Of a DNA stretch of 64,000 nt, positions 52,145 to 61,617 are shown piece after piece. The stretch lies in contig NC_035931.1 in the NCBI RefSeq assembly GCF_000348985.1, positions 372,001 through 436,000 of the forward strand. The letters run 5' to 3'. This stretch comes from Huiozyma naganishii CBS 8797 (taxonomy: Eukaryota > Ascomycota > Saccharomycetes > Saccharomycetales > Saccharomycetaceae). The position numbers were made by a program, and so were the translations under genes. The first letter of the stretch is position 1, and each line of letters starts with the position of its first letter. A model generated the notes under the pieces. It had not been told where the DNA came from. It saw only the letters and a program-made list of their open reading frames with translations, and searched no databases.

Positions 52145-52627
52145 TCAACCTAACTTGTAGCCGTAAATATTTTGAAAACTTTTCAAACAATTTTTCAGCT
52201 TTAAAACGAGCAAGCCGTAAGGGTACTCCTGCGTGGCGAAGAGCACCAAGATGAGGTCGCTTTCAGGGAGGTGTGCCAAGCAGACGCGCAGTTCCTCGAT
52301 CTCGTACGTGTATATCCTTGTTTCGTACGGTTTCCCCTGGTCTAACTGCCACTGGTACCGGTAGCAGCATTTTGTAGACTGGCTTTGCAAGTCGGCCTCG
52401 TCCTCTGACCACTTGTCCTTGCACAGAAGGCACATCATCTTCAAGTTGTTCAAAGACGATACGGAGTCTCCTGGTTGGGCAGTGTTGGCGTACGATATTA
52501 TAGCGCCGTTTGCGACCGATATCAGTGCTGCGGACTGCAGGGAGTCCGTGGAGAAGGGCACGGATTCCAGTTCCACTGGGGCCAGCGTGTTTGACAGTAG
52601 GTTTTTGAGATTTTTGGAGTTGATCAT
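52145..52627 (-). CDS. SLM4: SLM4 (EGO3), EGO/GSE complex subunit
   Basis: A 160-residue roadblock-fold protein matching S. cerevisiae Slm4/Ego3 (YBR077C, 162 residues). In the EGO complex at the vacuolar membrane it dimerises and helps anchor the Rag GTPases Gtr1-Gtr2 to activate TORC1. Conserved stretches are SLQSAALISVANGAIISYA, SLNNLKMMCLLCKDKWSEDE and the ending YGYKLG. There is no membrane segment; membrane attachment is through Ego1. The gene is visibly GC-rich. It lies between DBF4 and CDC34, a merged order of two S. cerevisiae chromosomes. Confidence 0.95.
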   Translation of the reverse strand: MINSKNLKNLLSNTLAPVELESVPFSTDSLQSAALISVANGAIISYANTAQPGDSVSSLNNLKMMCLLCKDKWSEDEADLQSQSTKCCYRYQWQLDQGKPYETRIYTYEIEELRVCLAHLPESDLILVLFATQEYPYGLLVLKLKNCLKSFQNIYGYKLG

Positions 52628-52794
52628 GCTGTGTGTTGGACGCTAACTTGTTAAGTAGATGTATACACTGTGAGTGTGTGCGTCCGTCAGAACCTTGAGT
52701 TGTTTGCCTTTTTTCATGTTTGATACATTTTTTCTGTTATGCAAAATGAGTATGGATGAATATGGGTACGTTATATAGTGGATGAGGCTGCGGG

Positions 52795-53448
52795 TCAATC
52801 GCTTTCGAACTGCAATCCGCCACCGTCGTCGTCGTCGTCGACGTCTTGCCAGAACTCTTCTACAGGGGTTTTCTCCTGGAGGGACGTGGGACTTGGATCG
52901 ACGGCCGATGCAGGGTAGACCATCCCGGGGGGCATATTTTTCTTGGAAGCCTCCACTTCAAGGATCACTCTCTTGTTGTACTCCTGTCTTGCGTTCTTGT
53001 ACTCTACCGCAGCGTCGACGTTTGCCGGGGACGACACGTTTGGGTCGTCCAGGAGGGAAATGATCGAGATCAGCACAGTCTCCACCGTTTGCACCGGAGA
53101 CCAAGTCTCCGAGTCCGGCTCCTCGTTTGTGTCGTCGCCGCACTCGTGCAGGATGGAGATACACAGAGAGCCGTTCGAAAACACGTTCGGGTGGTAGATG
53201 GGCGGGCAGAAAAGGAAAGTGGGCGGGGAGAAGGGGAAGTTCCGCGGGAAGCACAGCAGCCCGGTCAGGTACGCGCCGTGGTAGATGGAGTCCTCGTTCG
53301 TGACCATGAACCCGACTTCCCACTCGAAGATGTTTGATTTCTCGACCAGCTCGATGTGGAAGCAGGGCATTCTCCGCCGCGGGTCCCGCAACTCTCTGAA
53401 CTGCCTCAGCAGCAGGCCCGCTGCAGAGTCAGTGTTCCCGTACGACAT
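52795..53448 (-). CDS. CDC34: CDC34, SCF ubiquitin-conjugating enzyme (short tail)
   Basis: A 217-residue E2 enzyme. The UBC fold covers residues 1-170, with HPN (residues 86-88), the catalytic Cys96 in NGSLCIS, and the acidic loop DDTNEEPDSE, a Cdc34/Ubc7 hallmark. With SCF ligases it ubiquitinates Sic1, cyclins and Gcn4. S. cerevisiae Cdc34 (YDR054C) has 295 residues with an acidic tail of about 125; here only about 45 residues follow the fold, with one short acidic patch (DVDDDDD). The ATG at 53448 aligns with the known start. The gene is GC-rich. It is divergent from ECM33 across a promoter containing a 29-bp inverted repeat. Confidence 0.95.
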   Translation of the reverse strand: MSYGNTDSAAGLLLRQFRELRDPRRRMPCFHIELVEKSNIFEWEVGFMVTNEDSIYHGAYLTGLLCFPRNFPFSPPTFLFCPPIYHPNVFSNGSLCISILHECGDDTNEEPDSETWSPVQTVETVLISIISLLDDPNVSSPANVDAAVEYKNARQEYNKRVILEVEASKKNMPPGMVYPASAVDPSPTSLQEKTPVEEFWQDVDDDDDGGGLQFESD

Positions 53449-54073
53449 ATGTAGATATAGATGTAGATCAGTAAACTATAGACAACCCCTCGCGCTCGAC
53501 CCTAGTCTAGTCCGCTGCCCTTCGAGGATGGCAGAGGTACACCCGGTGTGCGTGTGTGTAGCGCTTCTGGAGCTATACATACCACTGGGAGGTGGGCCCC
53601 ACAAAACAGCTGCCCGGTTTCCTGTTTGGGCCGTGTGCACTCCCCTCTGCTGCGGCTGTTTCTGTGCTTCCCGTTTGGGCGCCGTGCATGAGCAAGGCAC
53701 GCGACCGCCCCTGCGGCACTTTCTGTGGTCGAGGCCGGGTCCAAGAGAAAACGCGTTTGGCGCAGGCACGCGGTGTTTTTCTTTTTTTTTTTTCGCGTTT
53801 TTTTCGCAAAAAAGAAATGTTTTGTTGTCGTTTCGTCCTCGACCACAGAAAGTGCCGCAGGGGCGCGCCGGTGGGCTCTGTTTTGGCGAGGTCCTGTCTC
53901 GCTGGAGTGCGTTGAGGTTTCTCCTCTGGAGGGACCACGCGTGTATTTAAACCAACGGGACGCAGCGGGAGGGACGGTCTGGTTGTGGTGAGTGTGTTTC
54001 CCCATCTGCGTCCGATTTGTGTTTCTTTCCGGGGTCTTAACACACGCACACGCACTTCGGTACAGATACAAAC
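53449..54073. promoter_or_regulatory. CDC34-ECM33 divergent promoter
   Basis: This 625-bp region is GC-rich for a yeast intergenic. It holds a perfect 29-bp inverted repeat, an ACGCGT (MluI cell-cycle box) core in its loop near 53751, a T-tract at about 53777-53793, and a TATTTAAA element at 53944-53951 about 125 bp before the ECM33 ATG. A degenerate direct repeat (GTTTGGGC then CCGTG) occurs near 53625 and 53670. Confidence 0.6.
53706..53865. repeat. Perfect 29-bp inverted repeat with 102-bp loop
   Basis: The left arm is 53706-53734 and the right arm 53837-53865. The left arm begins CGCCCCTGCGGCACTT, and the right arm is its exact reverse complement, ending GTGCCGCAGGGGCG. The pairing stops cleanly at both ends. 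The loop holds the T-tract and a small CGCG-centred dyad. Confidence 0.95.
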
Positions 54074-55384
54074 ATGCAAGTGAAGTCTTCCATCGCTCTT
54101 GCTCTCACTGCAGTGGCTCCCGCAGTCTTGGCCGCAGGGAACTCCACCGCCAGCGTCGCCTCCGGGTGCAGCATCGGGGCCAAGGCCACCGCTACCTCCC
54201 AGGCCGACCTGGACAAGCTGGCTGGGTGTCCCGTGATCGTCGGTAACTTAACCATCACGGGTGACTTGGGGTCCGCCGCTCTCGCGAACGTCGAGGAGAT
54301 CGACGGGTCGTTGACCATCAAGAACGCCACGTCGCTGTCCAACTTCGCCGCCGACAAAGTCAAGAAGATCACGGGTTCCCTGTCCATGCAGGACTTGACC
54401 ATCTTGACGGGGGCCTCCTTCGGGTCCTTGGAGGAAGTCGACACCATCAGCATGGTCACCCTGCCAGCAATCTCGACTTTCGGGTCCAACATCCAGAGTG
54501 CTAACAATATTCTGATCTCAGACACCTCTCTGGAGACCGTCGACGGGTTCGCTACTTTGAAGAAAGTCAGCGAGTTGAACATCAACAACAACAGGTACTT
54601 GACCTCCTTCGATTCCTCGCTAGAGACCGTCGCCAGCTCTTTGCAGTTCTCGTTCAACGGTGAAGCAGCTCAAGTCGCCTTCAACCAGCTGCTATGGGCA
54701 AACAACATCACCTTGAGAGACGTGCAAAGCGCTTCCTTCTCCAAGTTGCAAACCGTCAACGCCTCCCTCGGGTTCATCAACAACTCGATCTCCAACTTGA
54801 CTCTGTCCAAATTGACTAAAGTCGGCCAGACTTTCTTCCTGACCTCCAACGACCAATTGACCACCGTCAAGGCATCAAACTTGACCTCCATCGGTGGTGG
54901 TTTCGTCATCGCTAACAACACCAAGTTGAGAAACATCGACGGTTTCAAAGAAGTGGCTACCGTTGGCGGTGCCATCATCGTCACGGGTAACTACACAGAA
55001 TTGGACTTGCCAGCTTTGAAATCTGTCAGAGGTGACGCCACTTTCCAAACCTCCTCAGGTAACTTCAGCTGTGACCCATTCAAAAAACTACAGAGCAAGG
55101 GTGCTATCCAGGGTGACTCCTTCTCTTGTAAGAACGGCGCCAAGTCTTCCTCCATCTCCTCAAAGAGCTCCGTTGTGTCCTCCTCTACCAAGACATCCTC
55201 TTCAAGCAAGAGCTCCGCCTCCGATAGTGCTTCCACTTCCGCTGCCAACGCAGCTGCCTCTGTCAGTGGTGTGTCCTCCAGCTCGTCAGCCTCCAAGAAA
55301 TCCAAGGGTGCTGCCGTCGCTCAAGTCGCTCCAGCATCCAGCTTCATGGGCGCTCTAGCTGCTGTGGCCGTGGCTTTGCTATAG
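54074..55384 (+). CDS. ECM33: ECM33/PST1, GPI-anchored cell-wall protein
   Basis: A 436-residue secreted wall protein. It has an N-terminal signal peptide (MQVKSSIALALTAVAPAVLA), a receptor-L-domain-like leucine-rich-repeat region at about residues 40-330 (CPVIVGNLTITGDLGSA, EIDGSLTI, VKKITGSLSMQDL) with many Asn-X-Ser/Thr sites, a Ser-rich linker, and a C-terminal GPI-attachment region ending in a hydrophobic tail (MGALAAVAVALL). It is needed for wall integrity in S. cerevisiae, whose ECM33 (YBR078W) and PST1 (YDR055W) are sister copies; this single gene corresponds to both. The frame is continuous, with no 5' intron such as that recorded in S. cerevisiae ECM33. The first half is much richer in G+C than the second. 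Confidence 0.94.
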   Translation: MQVKSSIALALTAVAPAVLAAGNSTASVASGCSIGAKATATSQADLDKLAGCPVIVGNLTITGDLGSAALANVEEIDGSLTIKNATSLSNFAADKVKKITGSLSMQDLTILTGASFGSLEEVDTISMVTLPAISTFGSNIQSANNILISDTSLETVDGFATLKKVSELNINNNRYLTSFDSSLETVASSLQFSFNGEAAQVAFNQLLWANNITLRDVQSASFSKLQTVNASLGFINNSISNLTLSKLTKVGQTFFLTSNDQLTTVKASNLTSIGGGFVIANNTKLRNIDGFKEVATVGGAIIVTGNYTELDLPALKSVRGDATFQTSSGNFSCDPFKKLQSKGAIQGDSFSCKNGAKSSSISSKSSVVSSSTKTSSSSKSSASDSASTSAANAAASVSGVSSSSSASKKSKGAAVAQVAPASSFMGALAAVAVALL

Positions 55385-55667
55385 TTTGTCTCGTGAATAG
55401 ATTCAAACGTGTACCTGGAGAGGTGAGCTGTACTGATCAACTCGCTACTCTTGGCTGTAAACTGTTTTTATTTGTTTTGTTTTTTCTTAAGGAAGTCCGT
55501 GGGTGTCTTCTACAATATTATTATTAGTTATCATGTATACAAGTTTTTATAATGTGTATCTTCATTTTTTTTTTTTTGGTTTCTTAGAAGAAATCTCGTG
55601 TATTTATTTACTATTTTACATATCTAGACTTCTGGCGTGAGATGCAATATGTTGATGTCTCTCATCA

Positions 55668-58634
55668 CTACTTCTGTTGTTCCTGTTGTCTTCTTAATCT
55701 CATCTTCTCAGCAAACGACAACTTCTGAGGGGCACCACTTGGTGGACCAGACGCAGAGCTTGGTGGGGTAGGAGTTGGCGCAGAGGGTTTCGCACCAGAA
55801 AGTCTCGCTTCAATGGCAGCTTCCATCTCTCTTTGTTTACGAGCAATTTCGTCGAATTCAGCTTGAGTCTTCTTGACAAGTGGCGCACGCGTGGCTGGTG
55901 CACGCGTGGCAGATTCGCGCGCGGGGGCTCTAGACATCGCGGATCTCTTCTCGATTTGCTCCTCGATCTCTCTTTGCTTGCGAGCAACTTCGTCCAAGTC
56001 AGTGTTGGTTTTGTGAACAATAGAGCTGGCCACTGGGATACGAGCGGCGGTCTTGTTTTGAGAAGACTTCCTTTCTAGTTCAGCCTCAATCTCCCTCTGT
56101 TTGCGCGCAACCTCCTCTTGTCTAGCCATACGGTCCTTCCTTTGCTCCTCAATAAGTTCCTGTTGACGTTTGGCAACTGCCTCCTTGTAACGCTTCTCAC
56201 GAACTTCGGCAATCCGGGCAGCCTTGGCTTCCTCGAACTTGGCCATTTGGACCCTACGGGCCTCGCCGATTTCAGCCTCCTTCTCTGCCAACAGTCTCTC
56301 CTTCAACGACTTATAGTCATCGTAGACAGAAACTAGACGAGAACGTTCCTCCAATTTGGCTTCGTGTTCTTGCTTGGCACTTTCGATAATCTTAGCCTTC
56401 ATAGCGTTATACTTAGCCAAGTCAGCCTCCTTCATAGTGTCAGCCTCCTTCTTCAACATTGGCAACTCAACCTTTCTCAAGGCTCTTTCAGTGTAGTCCA
56501 ATTTCTTCAATGCAGCAGTCATACGCTCGTCTAGTTCAGCTTTGTCTTTGGATAATTGGGCGACAATCATTTGCCTCAAGTCCTTTAGGTCGACCCGAGT
56601 AGCCTCAGCCGGGTCAATGTAAACATGGCCCTTAGCGTTAACTTCCTCGATCAAAGTCTTTGCGACGTTCTGTTTCAAAGTTTGCAATTCACGCTTCTTC
56701 TTTTCAACCATACGCAAACGGTTCTCTTCTGCAAGCTTAGCTTCCCTGGCAGTCCTTTCCTCCAAGATACGCAGACGCTTCTCCTCAGCCTGTTGTTCAC
56801 TGGACAAGGCGTTTTCTTCCATGTATTTCTGCTTTTGTTCTTGAGATTTCTTGGCACGCTCTTCAGCATTCCTCTTTGTCGTTTCGATCGCGTTTTTAGT
56901 CTGCTCAATCAAGTTTTCACGAGCAAGTTTAACCTTCTCCATGTAAGATCCAGATTGGAAAGATTCGACTTCGTGTAACACTTCAGATAGTTGAGAAAGC
57001 TTGTTGCGGATGTAAGAGTTACGAGTGACAATAACAACAGGTTCGGCCTGTCCTTCGCCCTCTTCGCCTTCTTTATCGTTCTTGGCAGTTTCCTCGTCCT
57101 CTTCTTCTTCCTCTTCCTCTTCCCCTTCGGAAATAGACTCCTCAACAAAGGATTCCAATGGGTCTGCAACGAAGTTCACAGTGTTTGTCTCGTGATCGAT
57201 GGTAAAGGAAACGTAATCCTCGACGGCAGCTTGCAAAAGTGCCTTTTCGGTATCCCAATGAGACAAGTTCATTGGTTCTGGTAAGGCAGCCAAAGCGTAT
57301 AATTCGTCAATGTTGGCAATTTGAGATTTGGTAGATGCGGCAACAAATACTTTTCTCACGATGACATCTCTGATTTGGTCAGAGTACTGAGCGAAGAAGG
57401 GCTTGGCAGTCAATTTTGGTAGCACCTTAGCCAAGTCGGACTTGATTGTATCGACAGAAAACTCACACTCGACAAGTCTGTACAACTCTTTAACATCCTC
57501 GTCAATTTTAGCGTAATATTCATCCTCCCGTAGACTGTCGATAATATTCTGTCTAACAGGTTTAGATTCGATCTCAAGCAAACGGTATAGACGCAGCTGT
57601 GGATCGTAACCTACAGATGGCAAAACATCCAGTTTGATGGCTAGAGCGGACAAAAAGATTGTGGTAGCGTACGTGGTAAATTTTTCCTCAGTTGCCTTAG
57701 GATTTGTTTTGTACAATTGGAAGAACTTGTTCCAGGCAACTGTGTGCAATGCCTGGTCACCAGAAACGAAGAACATCTTTGCCAGATTCTGGTAGTATGT
57801 CGCCAAAATTGGAGTCTTGGTAGGACGCTGAGACATCTTCTTCAAATGGTAAACATCTTCAACAGCTCTAAAAGCCTCATGCCATAATTCAAGTTTAACG
57901 GAAATGTTAACCAATTGGAAACGTTGGTCCAGATAACGTTGCAAAGTATCCGCATCACTTAGATCGACGATGTTGGTACCGTTTTTGCTCTGCTGATAGT
58001 TAGCGGCGTCCAAATGCTGACGCAACATATCAGCCAACCTTCTGAACTCGTTCTTACGGTTGTGCTTCAAACAAAACTGCATGGTTCTGTTCACGACACC
58101 AGAGTAAGTAATTTCCAGCTGAGAATTGTTTCTTAGCAAATCTAACACAGTACGGTACGAGTCCCAAGTAAATCTCATCCAGGTAGTAATGCTTTCATCG
58201 TTGAAACCACCAACGGACTGGTCTTCTTGGTACACCGAGGTCAATAGGTTTTCAGGTGTAACACCACCTTCCAAATCATCGTCATCCTCCTGTTTTTGGT
58301 CTTCCTTGGCTTGTTCGCCGCTAATCTTCGTCTCGATGACATCGATGAATTTACGGGCTACAACACCGACGGAAACTAAACCCTCAGGGGAACCTTGAAC
58401 CAGTTTCTTGTACTGGTGCAAACAGTCCTTAATAAGTCTGCCCTTTTTCAAGTCAACACCCAATTCTAGAAACTTGAATACGACTGGTTCAACAGCAGTT
58501 GGTGGGACCCAACGAATTCTTCTAGCAGTGACAAAATCATAAAGAGATTGTAGCGCGGCCTGGTTGTTTCCGACGGAAATCAACTCTTCAGCCCTTTTGA
58601 TAGCATTGTCCGGACGGAACGGTGGGGGTGCCAT
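55668..58634 (-). CDS. TIF32: TIF32 (RPG1), eIF3a translation initiation factor
   Basis: A 988-residue eIF3a, the large scaffold of translation initiation factor 3, which bridges 40S, eIF3b and eIF1/eIF2. The N-terminus ([19 protein letters not shown]) and a helical N-terminal half with a PCI domain near residues 330-500 match S. cerevisiae (964 residues, YBR079C). After an acidic Glu run near 505-530 come long charged helices (Glu/Lys/Arg/Gln-rich). The C-terminus has three repeats of ARKQRE(I/M)E, about 45-50 residues apart, then a Pro-rich stretch and the ending [13 protein letters not shown]. It is convergent with ECM33 and lies next to SEC18, as in S. cerevisiae. Confidence 0.97.
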   Translation of the reverse strand: MAPPPFRPDNAIKRAEELISVGNNQAALQSLYDFVTARRIRWVPPTAVEPVVFKFLELGVDLKKGRLIKDCLHQYKKLVQGSPEGLVSVGVVARKFIDVIETKISGEQAKEDQKQEDDDDLEGGVTPENLLTSVYQEDQSVGGFNDESITTWMRFTWDSYRTVLDLLRNNSQLEITYSGVVNRTMQFCLKHNRKNEFRRLADMLRQHLDAANYQQSKNGTNIVDLSDADTLQRYLDQRFQLVNISVKLELWHEAFRAVEDVYHLKKMSQRPTKTPILATYYQNLAKMFFVSGDQALHTVAWNKFFQLYKTNPKATEEKFTTYATTIFLSALAIKLDVLPSVGYDPQLRLYRLLEIESKPVRQNIIDSLREDEYYAKIDEDVKELYRLVECEFSVDTIKSDLAKVLPKLTAKPFFAQYSDQIRDVIVRKVFVAASTKSQIANIDELYALAALPEPMNLSHWDTEKALLQAAVEDYVSFTIDHETNTVNFVADPLESFVEESISEGEEEEEEEEDEETAKNDKEGEEGEGQAEPVVIVTRNSYIRNKLSQLSEVLHEVESFQSGSYMEKVKLARENLIEQTKNAIETTKRNAEERAKKSQEQKQKYMEENALSSEQQAEEKRLRILEERTAREAKLAEENRLRMVEKKKRELQTLKQNVAKTLIEEVNAKGHVYIDPAEATRVDLKDLRQMIVAQLSKDKAELDERMTAALKKLDYTERALRKVELPMLKKEADTMKEADLAKYNAMKAKIIESAKQEHEAKLEERSRLVSVYDDYKSLKERLLAEKEAEIGEARRVQMAKFEEAKAARIAEVREKRYKEAVAKRQQELIEEQRKDRMARQEEVARKQREIEAELERKSSQNKTAARIPVASSIVHKTNTDLDEVARKQREIEEQIEKRSAMSRAPARESATRAPATRAPLVKKTQAEFDEIARKQREMEAAIEARLSGAKPSAPTPTPPSSASGPPSGAPQKLSFAEKMRLRRQQEQQK
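55790..56115 (-). repeat. Three-fold internal repeat in the TIF32 C-terminus
   Basis: Three copies of a unit containing DE(V/I)ARKQRE(I/M)E, each followed by a charged helix and a Ser/Ala/Arg/Pro spacer. The DNA of the copies is similar, suggesting tandem duplication inside the gene. Confidence 0.8.
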
Positions 58635-59035
58635 AGTGCAGTACTGCTAGGTTGGTTGTCTTAGATCGAGAAATTAAAGAGAGTAGCGCTGACTCCTACG
58701 CCAAACTTATCGATGAATTAGAGCAAGATGCTTTAAAAGCAAGAAAATTTTTCACTTTTCTTCGTTGTCTCTTTTTCAGTTTTTACCCGGAAACTTGAAT
58801 TAAGTGCGATATGCCTGTCAGACCAACCGGGCGTTGGAAGAGTCCACAGCAGGTACGATGCTCGAAAGCAGCAGATTGAGCGCTCTTCCTCACATCAGAT
58901 ATTGGTTGAATTCCCTTTGTGGATCAAACAAATTTTATAAAAGGTTAATATATATATAATATGTGTTAGTACAATTAATTGATTAACTATACAAGGGTGG
59001 GGGGGGCAGAAGAAATGAGTGTTTCTTCACGGCGC
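58635..59035. promoter_or_regulatory. TIF32 promoter / SEC18 3' region
   Basis: This 401-bp gap lies between two minus-strand genes. A run of G (59000-59006) and TATATA-type sequence near 58950 lie on the SEC18 side. No frame was recognised. Confidence 0.5.
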
Positions 59036-61306
59036 TTAGGTCATTAATTCGATTATTTCGTTCACTGGGTCATCATCGTGTCTAGCAGTCTCGATATTTG
59101 TCAAGACCTTCTTAATACCGATGTTCAATTTACCACCTAGTTGTGCCAGACTGTTGATGACGGTGACACGACCGGCGTCGTCCAGAAATTCTGACTCAAT
59201 CATGATGTTGTTGAATTCGTCTAGGGTGGTGATGTTTGGAACAGCAATTTCATTGTCAAAACAGCTTAGTATGTCCATCTGTTGCAGGACTGAGTACTTA
59301 GATGTGGTTGTCATGATCAGCAGACGACGACCCTCAGGAGGCTTATGGCCCAGCGCTACTTTCAAAACTTGCAATATGTTGTTTGAAAACCGAAGCCCGA
59401 TAGGCACCCAGTCAACTAACGTTTCAATGGAATCGATAACCAAAATGTTTAGAGGAGATTTGTACGCGTCTCTGAATGTGTTATCAATGTACGCAATTTT
59501 CGCACTTTCTGACATACCGGATATCTCGGTTGGCGAAATTAATCTAATGAATGGGAATTCAGATTTAAGGGCAATAGCTGCAGCTAGGGCGGTTTTACCA
59601 GAACCTGGAGGGCCATGAATCAGAAGTGACACTAATCTCGATTTTTCACTTTGGCGCACTTGGCGGACGTACCTTCCACCATTCTTCAGAATTCCATTAA
59701 CCCTTTCTGAGAAGGCTATCATACCACCTTCAACACATGTCTTTAGGTCTTCCTCACTGATACCAAAGGCCGGTGTGACTTCCTTCAGAGCATTCAGAAA
59801 ATCAGATCTGGTCACTTTCAATTTTGCGATATCCTTCGGGTTCAACTTGGTGGCACCTTTACCGATATTAACCGTTTTGTTAATGGCAAAGGAACTAGCA
59901 CTTTTCACTAAACCTTCGATTTCAGCACCAGAAAAGTTTTTCGTCAGGGCAGCTAATTCAGCGAGATTGACATCACCGTCCATCATGTTGTTCTCTCTCA
60001 TCTTTTTCGTTTGAATTTCAAAAATTTGCAACCTACCTGCTTCATCTGGTAGGTGGATTTCCACTTGAACTTCAAATCTACCTGGACGTAGTAAGGCGTT
60101 ATCAATTAGATCCTTACGGTTAGTCATACCAATTACCAGAATGTTATTCAGTTGATCAACACCATCCATTTTGGCAAGCAGTTGGTTGACAACGTTGTCT
60201 CCAACCCCGGTACCGTCACCTCTGGAACCTCTTTGTTTGAAGACGGAATCCAATTCATCAAAAATGATGATATGGAGAGAGGAATCGTCGCCTTTTGCTT
60301 TATACTCTGCTTCAGCATCTTTGAATAGGTTACGAATATTCTCTTCCGAGGAACCAACGTACTTACTCAAGATTTCTGGACCGTTCACGATTTTGGGTTC
60401 CTTCGCATTCAGCATCTTACCAATTTTTCTCGCAATCAACGTCTTACCCGTACCTGGTGGCCCAAATAATAGCAGACCTTTAACATGAGTAATACCTAGC
60501 TTTTCAATAACTGCCGGTGGAAAAATTCTACTGGCAAACGCTCTCCTAAAGATCTTGGTAAACTCCTTGTCCAACCCACCAACACCCAAATCTTCAAATT
60601 TAAAATCTGATCTAATCACTGCGTCTGATCTAGGTCTCAACGAGTTACTCGACTTCAAATTCACAAGCCCATCCCTACCTTTGAAGAAATTGATTTGCGT
60701 TTGTTTGGTTAATATACCTTTAGCTTCGATACCCGTAGAAACTTTTCCGCTGACTTCTACATCACCCAAATCTATAGCTTGGATACTCCTGACTTTCAAG
60801 TCAAAATACATCCCCTTAAAGTCCATGATTAGGTACTGCGTGGCAGAGAAAATCTGCGATTCGAAGTTCTTGACAAACACGTTGGCCAGCTCATCCTGGT
60901 CGAATGGCGTATTGACCGCTTTGCCTCTGGACCTGAAGGAAATCTCTAAATCGAGAGTACCCAAATACGACTGCTTGCCCGAGTATCTAAATAGATCAAA
61001 AGCCCTGCATTGAACTTCCTGGTTCAAAGACCATCCCCCCCAAGAACGTTGATTACCGTTGAATCCAATGGTACCGGGAGCAACTTCACTAGAATGCCTG
61101 GTCGTGAAGACAAATAAGTTATCCACAACAAGATATATATTGTCGGGAAAATCACTTGGTGACACAGCTGCCACATTAGCCAGTGCATAGGAATTGTTAG
61201 GGCAATTAACGACAGCTAAATTACGTGGCCTCTGGTCAACATTCGACATGTCTGGAGGAGTAGGATGGGAACCCATCACCTTACCAAAAGTTGGTAGCTT
61301 AAACAT
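59036..61306 (-). CDS. SEC18: SEC18, NSF ATPase for SNARE recycling
   Basis: A 756-residue AAA ATPase. It has an N-terminal substrate domain (residues about 10-200, with NCPNNSYALANVAAVSPSDFP), the D1 ATPase with Walker A GPPGTGKT near residue 282 and Walker B FDELD, and the D2 domain with Walker A GPPGSGKT near residue 565. SRH motif MTNRKDLIDNALLRPGRFEVQ is in D1. It disassembles SNARE complexes with Sec17. The ATG at 61306 (MFKLPTFGKV) matches the S. cerevisiae start; an in-frame ATG at 61378 would add 24 residues. The protein lies close to the 758 residues of YBR080C. Confidence 0.97.
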   Translation of the reverse strand: MFKLPTFGKVMGSHPTPPDMSNVDQRPRNLAVVNCPNNSYALANVAAVSPSDFPDNIYLVVDNLFVFTTRHSSEVAPGTIGFNGNQRSWGGWSLNQEVQCRAFDLFRYSGKQSYLGTLDLEISFRSRGKAVNTPFDQDELANVFVKNFESQIFSATQYLIMDFKGMYFDLKVRSIQAIDLGDVEVSGKVSTGIEAKGILTKQTQINFFKGRDGLVNLKSSNSLRPRSDAVIRSDFKFEDLGVGGLDKEFTKIFRRAFASRIFPPAVIEKLGITHVKGLLLFGPPGTGKTLIARKIGKMLNAKEPKIVNGPEILSKYVGSSEENIRNLFKDAEAEYKAKGDDSSLHIIIFDELDSVFKQRGSRGDGTGVGDNVVNQLLAKMDGVDQLNNILVIGMTNRKDLIDNALLRPGRFEVQVEIHLPDEAGRLQIFEIQTKKMRENNMMDGDVNLAELAALTKNFSGAEIEGLVKSASSFAINKTVNIGKGATKLNPKDIAKLKVTRSDFLNALKEVTPAFGISEEDLKTCVEGGMIAFSERVNGILKNGGRYVRQVRQSEKSRLVSLLIHGPPGSGKTALAAAIALKSEFPFIRLISPTEISGMSESAKIAYIDNTFRDAYKSPLNILVIDSIETLVDWVPIGLRFSNNILQVLKVALGHKPPEGRRLLIMTTTSKYSVLQQMDILSCFDNEIAVPNITTLDEFNNIMIESEFLDDAGRVTVINSLAQLGGKLNIGIKKVLTNIETARHDDDPVNEIIELMT

Positions 61307-61617
61307 ATCCATATGCCCTATTGGTGTGAGATGTACTGTTCCTGCCAATTGACACTGCACTAGTCTTCCCAGTGCCACTTAAAACATCAAATATTCGGCT
61401 TCCTGTTTTATAGTTCTTCTTTTTTTAATTTTGAGAGTGCAGTGCAATCACCCGGAAAGGACAAATTCAGTATCTACGAAGGTGGGAGTATGATAGTGCT
61501 ATGGTCGTTTTGGTCTAGGCTACCGGTAGCCTTTTGAAAATAGTAATTCAAGCTGTGAGTGTGAGAAAATCACAATTCCAGTTATGAAAATAGATTTATA
61601 TATATATATTAAACATT
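61307..61617. promoter_or_regulatory. SEC18 promoter / SPT7 3' region
   Basis: This 311-bp gap has a TATATATATATA run near 61596-61607, close to the SPT7 stop codon. The rest is unremarkable promoter sequence for SEC18. Confidence 0.5.

Noticed and set aside
53502..54071. Overlapping frames of 100-190 codons in the CDC34-ECM33 gap
   Set aside because: They arise from GC-rich sequence and from the inverted repeat itself, are Arg/His/Thr/Pro-rich, and resemble nothing. I treat the gap as promoter.
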